DNA of 23,332 nt from JAIRQK01 sp047974135 (GTDB lineage Bacteria; Campylobacterota; Campylobacteria; Campylobacterales; Campylobacteraceae). Where the stretch lies: NCBI GenBank assembly GCA_047974135.1, contig JBKECC010000019.1:1-23332 (forward strand), given 5' to 3'. The position numbers were made by a program, and so were the translations under genes. The notes beneath the pieces are model-generated. The model was not told the origin of the DNA. It saw nothing but the letters and a program-made list of their open reading frames with translations, and made no database searches. Positions 22,261-23,332 of this stretch are shown piece after piece. Numbering within the stretch: position 1 is the first letter of the stretch; every line of letters begins with the position of its first letter.

Positions 22261-22828
22261 AACTAAGCGTGCTATTTCCAAAAGTTTTACTCTTTTGAAG
22301 TTCAAAACTGCCTATTTTATTTGGCATTTGTACTTTGCTTGAGTGTTCAAAAGTCAAAAGCAAAACTCTCTCTTTTGAAAAGTTTTTTACCATCTTAAAA
22401 CATTTCTCATAAATATCGTCCATATCGTCTCTAAAATCAAATGGCGGATCAAGATAGATGTAAGCTCTTTGGTTTAAAGTTTTGAGTAGTTTTGGAAGTT
22501 CTATAAAGGTATCACCTAAAATAGGTACGGTGTCTATGTTTTCAAAGCTTTTTATATTTTTCTTTAAAACTTCAAATGCTTCTCTATTTTGCTCTATAAA
22601 ATATGCACTTTTTGCACCTCTGCTAATTGCCTCAAGTCCCATAGAACCGCTACCACCGAATGCTTCTATAAAAATGCTATCAACTATATCAAATTGCACG
22701 GTGTTAAAATACGAAGATTTTAGGATTGATTTTGTACTTCTTGTTATCTCAAGTGGTGGCAAAAGCAGTTTTTTACCTTTAAATTTTCCGCCTTGAACAT
22801 TTACATGTAAAGGTTGTTTGTCGCTCAT
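22250..22828 (-). CDS. rsmD: 16S rRNA (guanine(966)-N(2))-methyltransferase
   Basis: A 192-residue class I SAM-dependent methyltransferase. The SAM-binding loop is AFGGSGSMGLEAISRGA (56-72), followed by the acidic end of strand 2 in YFIEQN. The catalytic DPPF motif at 127-130 (AYIYLDPPFDF) is that of N2-guanine or N6-adenine methylases. The N-terminal VQGGKFKGKKLLLPP segment with RSTKSILK is typical of RsmD, which modifies G966 of 16S rRNA during ribosome assembly. The gene is flanked by palindrome copies: one in codons 7-10 (LHVN), one at the stop codon and one in the upstream region. The dppC-like gene follows after nine bases. Confidence 0.93.
   Translation of the reverse strand: MSDKQPLHVNVQGGKFKGKKLLLPPLEITRSTKSILKSSYFNTVQFDIVDSIFIEAFGGSGSMGLEAISRGAKSAYFIEQNREAFEVLKKNIKSFENIDTVPILGDTFIELPKLLKTLNQRAYIYLDPPFDFRDDMDDIYEKCFKMVKNFSKERVLLLTFEHSSKVQMPNKIGSFELQKSKTFGNSTLSYYM
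22800..22811. repeat. Palindrome TTTACATGTAAA near the start of rsmD
   Basis: A perfect 12-bp copy encoding Leu-His-Val-Asn at residues 7-10 of RsmD. Confidence 0.93.
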
Positions 22829-22871
22829 TTTGTCTCTTTTTGTTTTTTAAAGTCTAAATTGTAACACATTC

Positions 22872-22883
22872 TTTACATGTAAA
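22872..22883. repeat. Palindrome TTTACATGTAAA between divergent rsmD and iorA
   Basis: A perfect copy in the 134-base divergent promoter region, about 44 bases before rsmD and 80 before iorA. It could be an operator, but the element is also found at many non-promoter sites. Confidence 0.93.
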
Positions 22884-22927
22884 AGAAATTTATCAAAAAT
22901 AAGTGCTTTCTAATTGCTTTTTTTATA

Positions 22928-22937
22928 TGCTTATAAA
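22928..22937 (+). promoter_or_regulatory. Candidate -10 element for iorA
   Basis: TGCTTATAAA (TG at 22928-22929, TATAAA at 22932-22937) fits a sigma-70 extended -10 with an extra spacer base, about 26 bases before the ATG. A TTGGAGTT ribosome-binding region follows. Confidence 0.4.
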
Positions 22938-22962
22938 ATTTTAGAATTAAAGTTGGAGTTTA

Positions 22963-23332
22963 ATGAAACAGATTTTAATGGGAAATGAAGCTATAGCTTT
23001 GGCGCTTATGCACTCAGATGTGGATATGATTTCTGGATATCCTGGAACACCTTCAAGTGAAATTATCACAAATTATCAAAAACTGATTAACAAATACTCT
23101 CTTGATGCTTATGCAAATTGGGCAACAAACGAAAAAGTTGGTTTTGAAGTTGCATACGCTGGTGCCATTACTGGCAAAAACGCTTGTGCTACGATGAAAC
23201 AAGTTGGATTAAACGTTGCAAGTGATGCTTTAATGAGTGCATCCTACATAGGAAATCTTGGCTCAATGCTTTTAATAAGTGCCGATGATCCTGGCTTTTA
23301 CTCTTCTCAAACAGAACAAGATAGTAGAAGTT
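22963..23332 (+). CDS. iorA: Indolepyruvate:ferredoxin oxidoreductase alpha subunit, N-terminal part (cut by window edge)
   Basis: The first 123 or so codons are present; the gene continues beyond the window. The translation opens MKQILMGNEAIALALMHSDV. SGYPGTPSSEIITNY is the thiamine-diphosphate-domain signature of the IorA family, and ATNEKVGFEVAYAGAITGKN holds the glutamate that contacts the cofactor aminopyrimidine. MKQVGLNVASDALM and LISADDPGFYSSQTEQDSR agree with the same family. IorAB oxidises arylpyruvates to acyl-CoA with ferredoxin as acceptor; in reductive-TCA organisms, related enzymes can run in other directions. The iorB partner and the C-terminal ferredoxin domain lie outside the window. 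It is divergent from rsmD. Confidence 0.87.
   Translation, partial: MKQILMGNEAIALALMHSDVDMISGYPGTPSSEIITNYQKLINKYSLDAYANWATNEKVGFEVAYAGAITGKNACATMKQVGLNVASDALMSASYIGNLGSMLLISADDPGFYSSQTEQDSRS

Noticed and set aside
1996..22883. The repeated palindrome as a CRISPR array.
   Set aside because: Copies are 10-12 bp, irregularly spaced over kilobases and lie in genes as well as between them; no spacer pattern or cas gene is present.
1..23332. Insertion sequences, tRNA or rRNA genes, attachment sites.
   Set aside because: No transposase, integrase, cloverleaf or rRNA segment was recognised on either strand.

Overview
The window looks like chromosomal DNA of a Campylobacterota (Epsilonproteobacteria) species. 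It is AT-rich (about one third G+C by eye) and densely packed. It carries the gatB-gpsA pair, an atpB separated from the other F-ATPase genes, and an eight-gene FTR1/P19/FetABCDEF-type iron locus in the order known from Campylobacter jejuni (Cj1658-Cj1665). The genus cannot be fixed from the sequence; a free-living Sulfurimonas-, Sulfurospirillum- or Arcobacter-like organism is my inference.

Layout. 1-3122 (minus strand): housekeeping genes gpsA (partial), gatB, a divergent ThiE/TenI-like gene, a small membrane protein and atpB. 3214-3975 (minus): a TauE/SafE-type exporter. 4097-8154 (plus): a compact four-gene cluster encoding a TPR-like protein, two ankyrin-repeat proteins and a DUF1266 protein; its function is unknown. 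8384-11054 (plus): an aconitase-X pair (catalytic and swivel subunits) followed by an orphan NMT1/THI5-type periplasmic binding protein. 11095-13162 (minus): a DUF2400/TIGR02757 protein and a lone AAA_14-DUF4143 ATPase. 13242-21325 (minus): the iron locus, read from FTR1 through P19, a DUF2318-YHS membrane protein, two FtsX/MacB-type permeases and an ATPase to two thioredoxin-like proteins, with a Fur-box-like site over a promoter at its head. 21434-22828 (minus): a lone DppC-type permease and rsmD. 22963 to the end (plus): the start of iorA.

The strongest signal not explained by genes is the perfect 10-bp palindrome TTACATGTAA. I count 17 exact copies, where roughly 0.1 would be expected from base composition. 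Nine are intergenic, several paired into hairpins at gene ends. Eight lie in genes, and together these use all three possible reading frames. Two identical 27-bp inverted pairs bracket the aconitase-X/binding-protein cluster, and three copies sit between p19 and the DUF2318 gene. This resembles highly iterated palindromes such as cyanobacterial HIP1, or uptake-type signal sequences, but its role here is unknown.

The iron genes should work together: FTR1 is the inner-membrane permease, P19 the periplasmic metal protein, and the DUF2318/FtsX/ATPase/thioredoxin set probably supplies redox and energy functions. The ankyrin/DUF1266 cluster and the aconitase-X/binding-protein cluster are the best candidates for undescribed systems.
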